A stretch of 64,000 nucleotides of DNA from NCBI GenBank assembly GCA_963971405.1, contig OZ020486.1, positions 22,529,419 through 22,593,418 on the forward strand, in the 5' to 3' direction. Source of the stretch: Psococerastis gibbosa (Eukaryota > Arthropoda > Insecta > Psocodea > Psocidae). Positions 1-12,500 of the stretch are shown one piece after another; positions within the stretch are counted from its first letter, which is position 1; each line of letters opens with the position of its first letter. The notes beneath the pieces are model-generated. The model ran no database searches and had not been told where the DNA came from. It saw only the letters and a list, made by a program, of their open reading frames with translations. A program made the translations under genes and the position numbers.

Positions 1-676
1 ACCAGTCAGTTTTATGAAACAGAATAAACAAATTAGAGTTTTAATTCACAGCCCCGTAGGCTTCAGCAATCCAACGATTAGTTCAATTAGGACTTGGGTA
101 GTACACAGCAGCCTACATCATTCTTAGGCCTGCTGCAGAAGCGAAAAAGTACGTTCCAAAAATCATGCGATAAAACTGCGAAATGTCTTCACAATCATTT
201 TAAGAGGGCAAGGATGAGCAAAATGAAAAATGAAAGAACCACAAATTTCTTTTGAAATGTCTGGTCTAGACAGAATTCCTTTTGTTGTGGCACCACTCCC
301 AAGCTTTCCGATTATTACGTTCATCCTTGTAAGAAATTTCAACGCAAAGGGACAATCTGTCTCCAGAGACTAATGGACAAGTGCTGGAGCATTGCGTGCT
401 GTCTTGAACCCCGCCCTGTTTCCCCACAACTTCTTCCATCGCATGCCAACATTTACCCTTTCAACATTTACTTCGGCAATTAACCAATTACAACAGTAAG
501 GAATGCACAAATTTGGATATAATTGTTTGTAATTACTTGGATTTGGATTCATAAGAAAACTATGCCAAGGTTGACTTGACATGCAGGCTATTAGATATGG
601 GTGGATATAACTTATATAATAATTATAAGCAGAATATTTTTGATTAAAAATACTAAATATATACCCATACCGTACC
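1..676. other. Left flank, no gene seen
   Basis: AT-rich sequence without exon-like open frames. It is presumably intron or upstream sequence of the Ig-domain gene whose first visible exon is at 1643. Short frames here show no recognisable family and no splice-compatible extension. Confidence 0.5.
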
Positions 677-1089
677 TTGAGAGGACATAGTCTACGTCGT
701 AGAAAATTAGCACCTCAAAATTTGTTGTTTTTATTGACTTTTTATTTTATATTTAATTAACAAAGCAAGATTTGGCTCATGTAAGTTGTAGAAGACTACT
801 TCATGCACCATACAATAGGAAATATTACATTTTTGGTACCTACCTAAGAGCTCTCTCATAAAAACCAGCGGGGACTAAAATATCGAGTAAAATATGATTT
901 TTTCAAAAACTACAAAACCGAAAAGTAAAAATACCCGATTACATGATGCTCAAAGTTACTTAGGTAGGCTATAGTCTTCTACAACTTAAATGAGCCAAAT
1001 TTTAAATAACTTGCTGTGTTATTGAAATAAAAAATGAAAAGTATTTAATTTTGGGGTGCCAATTTTTTTACATAGGCCTATCCTCTTAA
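677..1089. mobile_element. TTAA-flanked palindromic MITE, copy 1
   Basis: Imperfect inverted repeat with ends TTGAGAGGACATAG and TATCCTCTTAA. Subterminal parts (CGTAGAAAATT, CTCATGTAAGTTGTAGAAGA) also occur, same order and spacing, in the elements at 11481 and 36239. The three copies differ mainly in the loop. No coding capacity; non-autonomous. The flanking TTAA at the right end, and TTGA at the left, fits a 4-bp TTAA duplication as made by piggyBac-type transposases. This copy is the most diverged of the three. Confidence 0.75.
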
Positions 1090-1642
1090 TAGAGAACTTC
1101 GCGGGTTAGTGAAGCGAGCGCTAGCCACTGAGCAATGAGAATATACTGTATGTGCATGACGCAGGGCTAAAGAGAGCTCAAGTGGTTTGTTATACATCAA
1201 AAACTATGGAGAGTGTACAGTGGTTCTCCGGGGGAAATTTGGAAAATACAGGTGCGAAATATTAGGTTTTTAAGCATGCCACATGCATGATTTTAGAAAG
1301 AGGTTGATTGGGTACTTTCTGTTTGAATTGTAGAAAATTGTCGGAGCTAGGTTAAGTTATGGGTGGATAAAAAAATTCATGTAAGTTACTAAAAGCGTTT
1401 AGGTTAGGCCTTACCTTAAAACATTGGTGTGCCTATACTACAATATATTGTATCTCATTTATACCAGTAGAAACCACTAGTCTACAATCACGATATTAAT
1501 TGTGATACTGCACTTATTGATATGAAAAACTTTCTGCGAAAAAGTACATATTTGCTGGACTAACGGTCGTAATTCTAATGTTTTGCTTCCAATAAAGAAA
1601 AACAGCCCATAAATATTATTTTTTCAATCCATTGTATTCCAG

Positions 1643-4600
1643 ATCAACCGGAAATTTTCACTGAGCCTGAGACTGGCTTCGTCGATGTCAAGTTGGGGGA
1701 AACTGTAGAAATAGCGTGTCTTGCAAAAGGCGCTCCCACACCAAATGTTACATGGAATGTCCAGGTAGAATAAAACACTTATTTCCAAAGATATTTTCAT
1801 ACGTGATTTTAGATCTAAATCTGCAAGTGACAGTAGAAATTACAGTTGAATAATCAATAAAAGTCATGATTTACCTCTGGCCAACGGCCTTACCATGTTG
1901 ATTCCATTAGAGCAGAGCATGTTTCAAACTGCGGCAACTTGGTAGTGTGCACAGCGTTGGCAGGGGAACCTGGTGGGACATGATAACTCGCTCAGGCAGT
2001 ATAAGTCGAGTCCTGGTCACCTCCGATTTAATCGTGTGACTTTACCATGTTCCCCAAGTGGTTCGGAATCCACTATAATCAGGAGGTCCACCCTGTTAGT
2101 CAACTCCCCTTTCCCCGAGGTGAAAGAGTCTGCCCTTAGGGTGCCTCAAGTTAACAAACAGACTCACTCCCCCCGCCAGGCTCACAGGGTTGCTTAAAGC
2201 AGAAATGCTGAAAGCAGGCGTTAGAAACAACAACATGATTTACCTCTGCAGTAGGTACATAACGAAGCTTAAACACAAAGGTATAAAATGTTTTTGATGG
2301 GTTTTCTAAGAGTACTTGTTGTTTTCAGGGCCAACAGCTTCCGATACAGAAAGAAAAGCAACACATTCTGATTATACCCGCCAATTCACCAAAAGTGGCG
2401 CAGACCTATCAATGCATTGCCGATAATGGGGTAGGCGAACCAGCCACCGCTGAGATTCGAGTCAGTGTGCGCTGTAAGTACTTTAAAAATTCCTCAATAG
2501 TTCTCTCAACTATGTGAAAATTGGAAAATGCCAATTCATGGAAGAAACTGCACAGCAATCTTCAAACGAAATACTGCAGCATAAAATACATCAAATGTTG
2601 GCAGCAGAGTAATCGCCTCATTAAACGAATCAGGGCAAATTATTTAAGAGCAGAATGTGTGCGGGTGGTCGTAATATGCGCCCACACAATGGACATTCTT
2701 GGAGCTAAATGTGTACAGCTCTACTCTAAACTTAAACAAACTAATGCTAAGTGTCAAATAAAAAAATAAAAACAGATGGATTGGAAGCAACAACAATATT
2801 GCATGATAAGGCATTTGTATACGTGAGTGGCAGGTTGTAAAATAGCGTAAGTGCAGTTCGCCGCTTCGTGCTCGCAGAATTTTTTTAAAAACGGGACCCG
2901 CGTTGTAGGCTCAACTGCTCGTTCTTTACAGAGGGTTCTCTAAAAATTTATTCCAAATACAGGAAAATTCCGAGGCGGTAATTTCGGCAGGACCACTGCG
3001 GTGAGTTTCCGCTGAAATGCACTGACTGACTCACTGCTGATGCATATTTTTCTCCAACAGTTAGGTATAACAATAGCTTTAAATGACGTTCATTTTCACA
3101 TAATATCGAAAAGCGCAACAAATGAAAACGTGAGTACGAGCCGCGGAGTTGCACATTACTCGAGTTGAAGGCAGACAATTCTCGCTTGGTGGCAAAGTTT
3201 ACTTTCTGTTTGAATTCCAAATCATTTATGGAAATAAATGTGTAGCCCTGGTATAATTCCTTTCAAAGTTATCAACTCATTTTAGTTTCCACTAAACGGC
3301 ACTGCATTAAATCCAAGACAAATTGGCTTAATATTTTGTTGCATAATTTCATTGAACATTTCACCGGGTTTCAACTCTTCGTAAGTTCAAAGTACAATTA
3401 TACGCAACAGCGCCTTTCTGTTTTCCTTTAATTTTCTCGAATCCGCATCACTCCTACAGTTCACCAGACGTCTACATCAATTTTGTTACGTACCAGGCTC
3501 AAATAAAAAATAATTGCAACATTTAAATTAAATTAAATATTACTCTGAAACACTAAGTAGGTACCTAACCTATAAATGGTCATGATTGGGCTAGCACGGG
3601 CTGGGTTGGGTACGTACGTACTCTATACAACAGACTTGTAAGGTAGCTACCGAAAGTGAATATATTAATTAATAAGAATCCACAAACTGAATTCGCTAGA
3701 ATGATTAGACCTAGCAGTGAGAATTGATTCTTACAGGCATACTGTAAGCCTCTTATCTATTTGCACAGCTCTGAGGAATTTAGCAGGCGAATTGTAGATC
3801 AGACGAATCGAGAGTCTTTAAGTTCCAGAAAGTCTTTCGAGCATAGGATGTTTCTTGTAAGAAATTAAACGTTCCTCTTCACTTTAGATAAACCACACAT
3901 CCAAACAGAATCGAATTGGGTACATGTGGCTCTTGGACTTCACGCTGAACTATCATGCAAGGTCAGCGCCGAGCCGCAGGCGACGGTGGAGTGGTTTTAT
4001 GAAGGGGCTGCAGTGGACCTGAAAAGCACTCCACGGGTGTCAATGCATGCCCATGGTCAGAGGAACACTCTTCACTTCAAGAATATCACAGAAGCTGACC
4101 TGGGAACTTACACCTGCAGGGCTACCAATACTGAGGGAACGAGTGAGGCTGCAATTGAGCTGTCAGGTTTGTAGTTACCGCAAGTCGAGGTTCTAGTAAT
4201 GTTATGGAGAATGGTACCTACTTGATCTTAAGCAATTAAGTACCGTATGCACGCCAATATGTCCGCTTCTTTGAGTTCTTAAAATAGCATTAACGGACAG
4301 ATTTGAAAATATTTTGGGCGAAATCAACTAATTTCTCGTTCCACAGCCACAAAGATATGAAAGTGGTCAGATGATAAACTGTCATCTGATCTAACCACTA
4401 GTCATTGACAAATTAAAAAAAAATTCAAGCTCTCTCAAAATGCATTTTATTTCCCCATTGATGTACTTATATTCTCTAAAATCGGTTTAATACACTTTAT
4501 CGGGGGTTTTCAGAAGTAGGCCTAATAATATTTCAAATGAGAAAATATAAATTCCCTTCGATAGCTTGCATTTTTAATTTGACCACTTTCATAACTTATC

Positions 4601-7600
4601 GGCTGTGGAACGAGAAATTGCTTAGTGAATTAATTAAATAAAAATCCACGGCCATTTCATGTTAACAAAATATTTTGAAATCTCTCCCAGTATAAACAAT
4701 GATATTGACTTCCGTAATAAGATTAAATTCTCAATTCGATATTGAACGAGCAGACTCTTTCAGTAAATTTAATTCTGGTGAAATTTTGCTATGGCGCTGA
4801 TTCCACCAACGTCAATAGTGATATTAAACGTTTTTTTACGTGGTAGCAGACATTTTTAGACTACCTAAAAATGTCTGCTACCACGTCAAAAACATTTAAT
4901 ATCACTATTGGTGGAACCAGCGCCTATGGCACCGTTCACTTTTCAGGGCAGGCCAAAGCCGCGCATTTGAAAGCTCAGTCTATATCTCAATGGAATGACA
5001 GCATCAACATAGTCTGGGAAGTCGACAGTTACACGCCAATCATTGAATATTCATTGCGCTTTAGAGAGGTAATGATAATATATTTGTACAATAGGCGTAA
5101 TGCAGGTAATGTACAGGAGGGTTCATAAAAAACAGATATTTTATGATAGACAGCTGACAAATTATTTGCGTTGTTAAAACCAATAAGTTACAAGATCAAA
5201 AAATATATATGCATATGAATGCGAACGGGGAATTTATCCAAACATATAGGCCTACATAATAGTCTCCTTAGACTCCTTATTAACTTTGTGAAACTTACTT
5301 TTTTTTTTTTTTTTTAAACCTACACTCTGGCAAAACTGTATATATTTCTGTTAAAATATACAATCAAGTAATCAACCAAGAAGGTATAATGTAAAATCGT
5401 CAAAATCAGGTAGTTTTGTCATTGTGCTAGTGCCTCAGTAACAGTAAAGAAAGCTTTCTCTAAGAGATAGTTTCTAAGCAAATTAGGGAAGTTAGTAGCA
5501 TTTCTCGCCGCCCTCAGTTCAATATGGAGTTTTCTAAGGTCTTGTACTATAGAATCCAGTCGCTCACACTTCGCTGTGCGTGGTGCTAGCCTTACAAAGT
5601 CTCCCCTTTGCCTCGTGTTGCAGGTGTCCCCATTTTATTTAAATTTCTCCAACACCTCAGGCTTTAAGATATGTAATATATGCATATAATTGAAATTCTT
5701 AGTACAGTTGCACGTTATAATCATACAATTGACGCTCACGCCTTCGTCATGTAAGAAGCCTAATTGACTACCAATATTTCATGCCTAGCTTACATCAGGC
5801 TGTGCAATATTGCATCTGACAAAAGTAGTCAATTTTTTTTTTTTTGCAGATAACAGCTCCTGATGACTCGGAGTGGGTAACGGTGATCGTGCCAGCTGAC
5901 GGTCACAACCCAGGGCCCATTCACTCCAAGTCCTACGTACTCTCCGGTCTGCAGGTAACTACTATAGCATACTACTTGACTAAAACTCACTCCAATAACG
6001 CACAGCCAGTAATAGTTAGTGTGTGGGAAGGCTATTAAATGATGAAGCAATAGAATCCGGGATGATAGGCGGTGGTCGAACTGAAAGCGTAGTTCCAAAC
6101 GTCAACATCTGCGGTCGACATCATCAGTGGCACTGCGTAGACTTCTAGGATTGTATCTCGGAGGCTCCTCAACCGCAAATGTTGACAAAACGTATGGAAG
6201 AACGCTTTCAGATCGACCATCATCCCGGATTCTACTGCTTCATCATGTAACTAGAATTAAAATATGTTTTAGTGCTGATTGATTAGATAAAACATTTTTA
6301 TTGTTTGTAATTATAGGGATGAATGAAATTATATTAGTTTCTAGTCCTAGTCAGTTCCGGCCTTGAAAGTCTTCGTAATTATATTAGAGTATGAAATATT
6401 AAGGTAACGTTTAGGTAAATTACACTAATACTTTAGAATTGTGTGAAATCTTTCGAACTAAAATGTGAAACCACTGCCGGGATGTTAACCCTGTGCAAAC
6501 CTACCTTCTAATATTTTTACTATTGTTCAATATGTTCACCATAATTATGGTAAGGAGCATTCTACTGAGTAATCTAAGAATTTCACCAAAGGTCTGAGTC
6601 GACTGTACATCTGTCAAACCCTAAGGTTCTCAGGCAAATCATCTTCAAAGGTGTAGTCTGCAGTGAATGCATATCTCACTTCACTTCTCTTTCCCAAATC
6701 ACTGGACCACAGACCACAAGTAACAGTAAACGACAACTATGGACATGGATAACCGCCAGGAATTTGCTAACAGCCCAATTATTATTATTTTTAACTTTAG
6801 TGGATGCTATCCAAAATAAAAACACGAAAGAAATCCTTTGCAGCCTAGTATAAAATGGCAGAGAACTGACCATATTTCTAAAGCAAGTAGACGGGTTTTT
6901 ATACAGAACACAGTCCCACTATTTAAATAAATGCGTTTTATTTCAGATGGCTGCTAGATATGAAGTGGTGGTGTGCTCAAGAAATCGCTATGGTTGGAGC
7001 GCTCCATCGGCCCCGTTCTTATTTGCAACAGAAGGGGCTGAACTACCAATTCCAGGTAATCCATCTTGCATTTACCCCTCAAAATCAATCAATCACTCTT
7101 AGTCTCTGACCCATCAAGGTGGGATAGACGGCGTCCAAAAATATATCATATTCTAAAAAAAAAAAAATGAGGAGTTTGGTATCCCAATTTATTCCCCCAA
7201 ATTCTTCCTTACTACACAGTGGACATTCCTTCATTCTTTCTTAAAAGATTCCTATGAGGCGAAGATCTTGAAAAATCTAGTCACCTTTGTATTTGAGGAA
7301 ATGTTATTCACCGAAATTATAATAAGAAAACCAAAGCTTCAGCTATCGTGCAACTCATCTAGATTTATAGAAGGCATTGACGTAAATTCCCAAAATTTCT
7401 GGGGGGCTTTAGGACCCTAAGACCTTGATCCCCGGAGAAAAAAATCGATAAATGGGCCCAAATTAGTGAGGTTTTACGCATAATATACCATGGAGTAAGG
7501 GGAGCCCGGGAGTCTCACCCGGAGAAAAAAAAGTGAGAAATGGGCCCAAATTAGTGAGGTTTTACGAATATTCTACCCTGGAGAAAGGGGGGCCCGGGAG

Positions 7601-8456
7601 TCCCCCCGGAGAAAAAAGAAATTATGAATAGGCCCAAATTAGGGAGGATTTACGCATTATGCAAGCAGTACAGTTGAGATTTTACAGACGAATAAATAAA
7701 TAAATAAATAAAATATATCTCGACTTTTTGGTGTTCTATTACCAAGCCAACCAAACTCACCACTGAGGGGGGCCCGGGGAAATTAGGAAAAAATAGCTCT
7801 GCAGTATTGGGGTTTTAAGCATTTTGAGTAATATATTTTTTGTGAAAGTACTTGATCAATATGTACATTTTTTTCATGTAAAATAAGCATACTAAGAATT
7901 AATTTCCCTTTCATTATTGTGGATATTATGCCTTTAGCCTCCATAACGTCTTTGTCACCAGAAATCCTGATGAAATGATAGAAGGTAATTAAAATGTAAG
8001 TCAATAAATTTTTTTTTTTACATTTTCTAGATGAAGGGGAAGTTGCTACCACTGTAAATGAAGGAACAGAACCAGAGGAATTCGATTTGGGTGAGTAGAC
8101 AGTTAGAGAATTTAATGTAAGAACGTTGTTCCAGCGATTTTTCGCGGAAGAACTTTCACAATTTAAACAATAGGAGAGGTTACGTTGGGCTAACTGCTGT
8201 TACAATGGGTCAATGTAAAGCATTTTCAGCTAGTCCATTGTTCATCCGGAAACAATATAACAATGTCCAAAAAATTAGGCTACTAACCTCTGTCTAACAA
8301 CTTTATCTGTTTTCAGAAACTATAGACGTGAATACAATAGCCAAAGAACTAAGTATATCCAACAACGCTGAAATTTCATCAACAACGGTGCATTCTCTCC
8401 TCATTGGTTTTATAATTCTTAGACTGCATGGAAACTTTTTAAACAATACAACGTAA
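1643..8456 (+). CDS. Ig/FN3 cell-adhesion protein, klingon/wrapper-like, 3' part
   Basis: Eight coding exons with matching phases: 1643-1764, 2329-2473, 3888-4166, 4947-5068, 5850-5954, 6947-7055, 8031-8090 and 8317-8456 (stop TAA 8454-8456), about 360 residues. Exons 1-2 make an Ig domain (Cys in EIACLAKG, Trp in NVTWNVQ, YQCIADNGVG). Exon 3 is a complete second Ig domain (ELSCKV, VEWFYEG, DLGTYTCRATN). Exons 4-6 make one fibronectin III domain (INIVWEVDSY, RYEVVVCSRNRYGWS). An acidic linker follows, then a hydrophobic C-terminus (HSLLIGFIILRL) ending 8 residues later, which looks like a GPI-anchor signal; there is no cytoplasmic domain. Ig-Ig-FN3-GPI is the arrangement of insect klingon and wrapper, neuronal/glial surface adhesion proteins. 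Signal peptide and the expected first Ig domain must lie upstream of the window, so the gene is partial. Other IgLON-type CAMs lack the FN3 domain; assignment to the group is good, to a named gene only moderate. Confidence 0.85.
1940..2215 (+). repeat. Possible tRNA-derived SINE in intron
   Basis: Intron sequence with a pol III-like layout: a GCTCAGGCAGT segment followed by AAGTCGAGTCCTGG, which resembles a B box (GGTTCGANTCC). It is more GC-rich than the surrounding intron. No second copy was seen in the window, so family membership is unproven. Confidence 0.3.
2474..3887. other. Intron 2 of the Ig/FN3 gene
   Basis: A 1.4-kb intron between the two Ig-encoding parts, with GTAAGT donor and CTTTAG acceptor. 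Short open frames exist on both strands, but none shows a recognisable domain or fits between phase-1 borders. I see no clear repeat in it. Confidence 0.6.
4330..4620. mobile_element. Inverted-repeat MITE, AATTTCTCGTTCCACAGCC ends
   Basis: The left end reads AATTTCTCGTTCCACAGCC and its complement closes the right end (GGCTGTGGAACGAGAAATT). Inside, AAGTGGTCA and TGACCACTT continue the pairing, so arms are about 45 bp. It is non-coding. It lies in the intron before the FN3 exons. Confidence 0.7.
4793..4924. mobile_element. Modular MITE, compact hairpin form, TAT duplication
   Basis: Nearly perfect 132-bp hairpin starting GGCGCTGATTCCACCAACG and ending with its complement, flanked on both sides by TAT (4790-4792 and 4925-4927). 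The arms carry the module ACGTGGTAGCAGACAT found in six other elements of this window. The 3-bp duplication is typical of PIF/Harbinger-type insertion. The right end is only 22 bp from the start of the exon at 4947, so the branch-point region of that intron may lie partly in the element. Confidence 0.85.
5290..5660 (-). pseudogene. LINE reverse-transcriptase C-terminal tail, truncated
   Basis: Minus-strand open frame from about 5640 to a TGA at 5419-5421. It reads with a TCNTRQRGDFVRLAPRTAKC motif, the '-NTR-' tail common to the end of the reverse-transcriptase ORF in jockey/RTE-like non-LTR elements, followed by a leucine-rich end (LLRNYLLEKAFFTVTEALAQ). A poly-T run at about 5300 on the plus strand marks the poly-A end of the insertion. 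It is a dead 5'-truncated copy in an intron; a related copy lies at 35085-35280. Confidence 0.65.
6039..6246. mobile_element. 208-bp palindromic MITE
   Basis: Terminal repeats ATGATGAAGCAATAGAATCC and the complement at 6219-6246, with a second paired block (GAACTGAAAGCG / CGCTTTCAGATCGACC). Short open frames at this place are produced by the repeat. A solo end (GGATTCTACTGCTTCATCAT) followed by related flank occurs near 46223, suggesting a dispersed family. Confidence 0.75.
7431..7691. repeat. Three-unit tandem repeat, 87-bp period
   Basis: CCCGGAGAAA recurs at 7431, 7518 and 7605, exactly 87 bp apart. Each unit continues with GGCCCAAATTAGTGAGG and, in the first two, GCCCGGGAGTC. The third unit is more diverged and is followed by a short (AAAT)n run. 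A further GGGGGGCCCGGG occurs at about 7767. It is intronic; the open reading is not conserved between units. Confidence 0.75.
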
Positions 8457-9574
8457 AACAATTACCTTTAAATTTTCCCTTTGTATTTGTAAAAGCGTCG
8501 ATACTGGGAATACAGATTGGAAAATATGAATTGACTTCCCTGAGGTAGCATCCGCATAAGGAATTGAACAGCGTACTCATCAGCTTGCCGAAGAAGAATA
8601 AAAACCGCATTGTTTAGATGCATCTGAAACAAAGATATGAGATAACACCTTCACTTTACTGTCCCAGTATTGCGAATGGAAGGCACAGACAGACTTTATA
8701 TTTCTCAGTTGACAAGGTTTGGTATAGAGGTGATCGATACTCTATGAAAGAGGAGATTTCAAATTTGAAACGTAACGTCCTAATACTAATTTTTAGGACC
8801 ATTCATTAAAAAAAAAAAACGTGGCACGATAACACAATGAGAGCCTGAGGACTGGTAGAGGAACCTTTCTCTGTTGTGGTCAGCAACATGGTCAGCAGCT
8901 ACGTTTTTCCCTACCCGTGAAAGTAAGGTATAAATAATAATGTATATACATATAAAATAAATATTTAACTTACCTTAACCGGAACCGAAAGAGCAACCGC
9001 AGTCAGTGATGTAATTATTTCAATAATGAACAGGGTAATTTCTCGTCCCACGTCTTTTTGTATGAATATTGAACACCATCTGCAATACAACAGTATTTAT
9101 TCTATTTCTAAACTTGCTAGAAGACGTTAGGTAAATTTAGATTTGTTTTTACAGTTATTCACACAAAATTACGTATTTTTCGCAGTATGTTTACTTAAAA
9201 TTAGTATTTCTTAGTATTGACTGCTACATACAGCATCCGTTACAATAGGTTTATCTACACGTCATTGGAGCTGTCCTAAGTGAATTGTTTTGCGATAATT
9301 TCAATGTTACTAAAGCAATTTTTATAACATGTCTATTTAATTCATATAATATTTATGAAAAACGGAAATGTGTTTTGATTGATAATTTACAATCGTTCCG
9401 AAACGTGAATAGTGTGCTAAAATGGGGAGTAAGGGAAAATTGTCCTATAAATAAAAAAGTAAATAAACAAACGTTTATACGTTTTCTCTTTCCCCTGACT
9501 TTTCCTTCTTTGCCACAAGGCACTGAATTAAGGCAATGTAAGTATAAAGATAAAGTTACTGTATTTTTTCACGT
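8457..9574. other. Convergent intergenic region between genes 1 and 2
   Basis: Holds the 3' untranslated regions of two converging genes. An AATAAA candidate for the plus-strand gene lies in ATAAAATAAATATT near 8951, and a reverse AATAAA (TTTATT) near 9093 could serve the minus-strand gene. Open frames on both strands show no recognisable domain. Confidence 0.5.
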
Positions 9575-12500
9575 TCAATCAGGCAAGCAGGAGATTGCAG
9601 TAAAATACTCCCTGAGGTTTTTTACATGGCTGCTTAGGTGCTAGAAAACATGGTGAGTCACATAGTCACATAGCCAGTACGACTAAGCTACCAACTAGAG
9701 TAGACTACTGCAACATTTACCTTGGGACTGTAAAGTAATACTTACTTTTCAAGATGAAAGGCGGCTTGCGCTCTATCAGCTCCCTCAGAGTCAGAAAATT
9801 TGAAGTTGGCATCACTTTGCCCCACGAGCCAGTCCAATAGTATTTTAAATATTTGGAAAATCAGGTGAATTTTTTCACGAAACAATGTGGTTCTGGGACC
9901 AATCAAACCAGCTAATATGTCGGTTCGAACGACAAAATGCTCAAGAAAAGGAACACCATCTGTGGGCGCCGTTACGAGAACGTCCAGTATGTAATCTTGG
10001 ATTTCGGAAGTCATTGTTACCTGAAACAGAACATGGAAGGTCTAAACATGAATTAACCTATAAGATGAAATAAAAAGCAAATGCGCATTAGCCACCATAC
10101 TCCTGAAATACTGTTGAAAGGTAGGTGATGCAATATAATCATTAAAAATTAAAATAACTACGTAGCTTATTAATTAATGGGCAGCAGAGCTTGCCTAAGG
10201 CTGCGTTTTCATTTTTTTTTTGTTAGTAAAGGGTGGTCGAGTCGTGAAGAAATTATAGTAATAGTAATTTCTCGTTTCGCAGAGCGAATACAGTATAGAC
10301 TTGTGAATAGTTCATAACTGAATAACTACAATTCAGTGAAGTCGTAAAGTAGTATTTTTGCCTATTAATAATATTCCTGGCGAGAATCTGTAAATTTAGA
10401 CCTTTTACTACCATCGGTACAGCTTGTGAAAACACAGTGTTACTTCTTTTAAAAGGTTAAATCGCGTACAGACAATTTAATGAATGTATCCAATTAACCT
10501 CTTCAATCGCCTCACTAAGCCACCTAATTGGTACTTATGTCGAGTTACGATACGTCTCCGACCGCAAGGTGTATAGATACTCGCACAAGTACAAGGACGC
10601 TACCACCTTGCCGCCGAATCTGACTTGCAGCAACTTGTCAAAGTGAACAATTGGAATGGTGCGCATCCCACTGACGCTGCTGCTACGTTCGATGGTTTCA
10701 ATAACCGTGACCATGATATAGACTGCCATAAAACCTGTCAAGATATGCAAAACACGTGCAGGTCTGATAGGAGTTAATATGTTTTTGAGACAGGTATGGG
10801 ACCGAATGATACCCGGACCACAGAGAAGCTAAAACAGGACTTAGTCCAGGAGCAGACACACAGCCACCTGAGCTAAAGAAAACGTGTAACCAGTGGTACC
10901 TAAATCTAAAACGCAAGTAACAAGGCAAACCGGGTTACAATAACCCAAAGGGCAACCAAACCCGACCGGGTTCGACCCAGAGAAAAAAAAGAAATGCCCC
11001 GTGGCGCTACAGCCCATGTATTTACTAATAATTTTTAACCTCAGCTTGAGTTCTCCATCAGCTTTATGAGGACATCTGCATGAGAATTTTGACAATAGGT
11101 TTCTTACCTTAGCACTGGTTGACACAAAACTGAGGAATTTAAGCCAATTTAAAATATCACCGTTCTCTCGGGAGTGTGGGAGAATACAATCGGATTGATC
11201 AAATAATACGAGCAATGCTTTTTCCCAAAGTAACAATTTACTGTCTGTGGCCTGCGTAGAAAGTGATCTAAAGACATCAACAAATGCCCTTGGCCATGGG
11301 CATGCATCTGCAGATCTCCTGTCCTTTACGAATAAAGGTCTGAGTCTTTTGGGAAGAACAGGGCCATTTATCCACTCAACATCTTCTAGCTGAGGAGGCC
11401 CTAACGCTGCCTGAAACATACAAGTACAGTTTGAATCCAATGATTCGGGAAAAAAGCACAATGGTTTTTAAAGCTAGGGCTTAAGAGGATATGTCACGTA
11501 GAAAATTGGCACCACAAAATTAAATATTTTTCATTATTATTTAATTAACTCGGCAAGTTATTGGCTCATGTAAGTTGTAGAAGACTACTTCAGCCATCAT
11601 ATAATCGGGTATTTTTACTTCTCGTTTTTGTAGTTCTTCCAAAAATCCCAGAACACGCGAAATTTTAGTCCTATCCTGTCTGTTCTGGTATTTATGGAAG
11701 AACTAAGCTACCAAAAATTTAATATTTCTTATTATATGATGCATGAAGTAGTCTCCTACAACTTACATGAGCCAAATCTGTAATGACTTGCTTTGTTAAT
11801 TAAATAAAAAATAAAAAGACAATAAAAAAAAAATTTTGAGGTACTCATTTTCTACGTAGCATGTCCTCTTAAGAGTCCGTCAAGTCAAAGGGGGGAAGTG
11901 TAAGCATCTAATGAAATATCAATCGTAGAGCTGTCAAAAAAATCAGGGCAAACAGAAGACATTTTTCAGTGAGCATTTTGATATGTGATTTGTACCTCTT
12001 CTTAGGCGCGGTTTCCACCAACCTCTAAGTGCAAAATACACATACGGTGACGTGGTAGCAGATATCATTAATAAAGGCGGGGTTTCCACCGACCTCTCAT
12101 TGCATAATGCAAATGACATTGACGGAAATTTGAATTTTTCTTTTTATATAAATCTATTAAAATGTTTGTACTTAACATATCCCATGAAGCCATTTTTTAA
12201 TTTTAGTTTGTTTGTTTGTGATTTTACTTTATGATCATATTTCAATTTTAACTATGGCATAGAGTAAAAAAAAAAATTCCCGTCAATGTCATTTGCATTC
12301 TGCAATGAGAGGTCGGTGGAAACCCCACCGTTATTAATGATATCTGCTACCACGTCACCGTATGTGTATTTTGGACTTTTAGGTCGGTGGAAACCGCGCC
12401 TTAACACAGATTACCAGCTATTCTTGATTTTTTTTTCACAACACAACCGCAGGTAATAGGTGCTAGTGAAGACTTAAGACTACATGTCACACATCGAAAT

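Noticed and set aside
4871-5128. Open frame starting with an ATG at 4871
   Set aside because: The ATG lies in a MITE; the true coding part begins at the splice acceptor at 4947 in the same frame and ends at the donor at 5069.
9285-9644. 119-codon plus-strand open frame
   Set aside because: It overlaps the last exon and 3' end of the minus-strand gene, whose phase fits; the plus frame has no recognisable domain.
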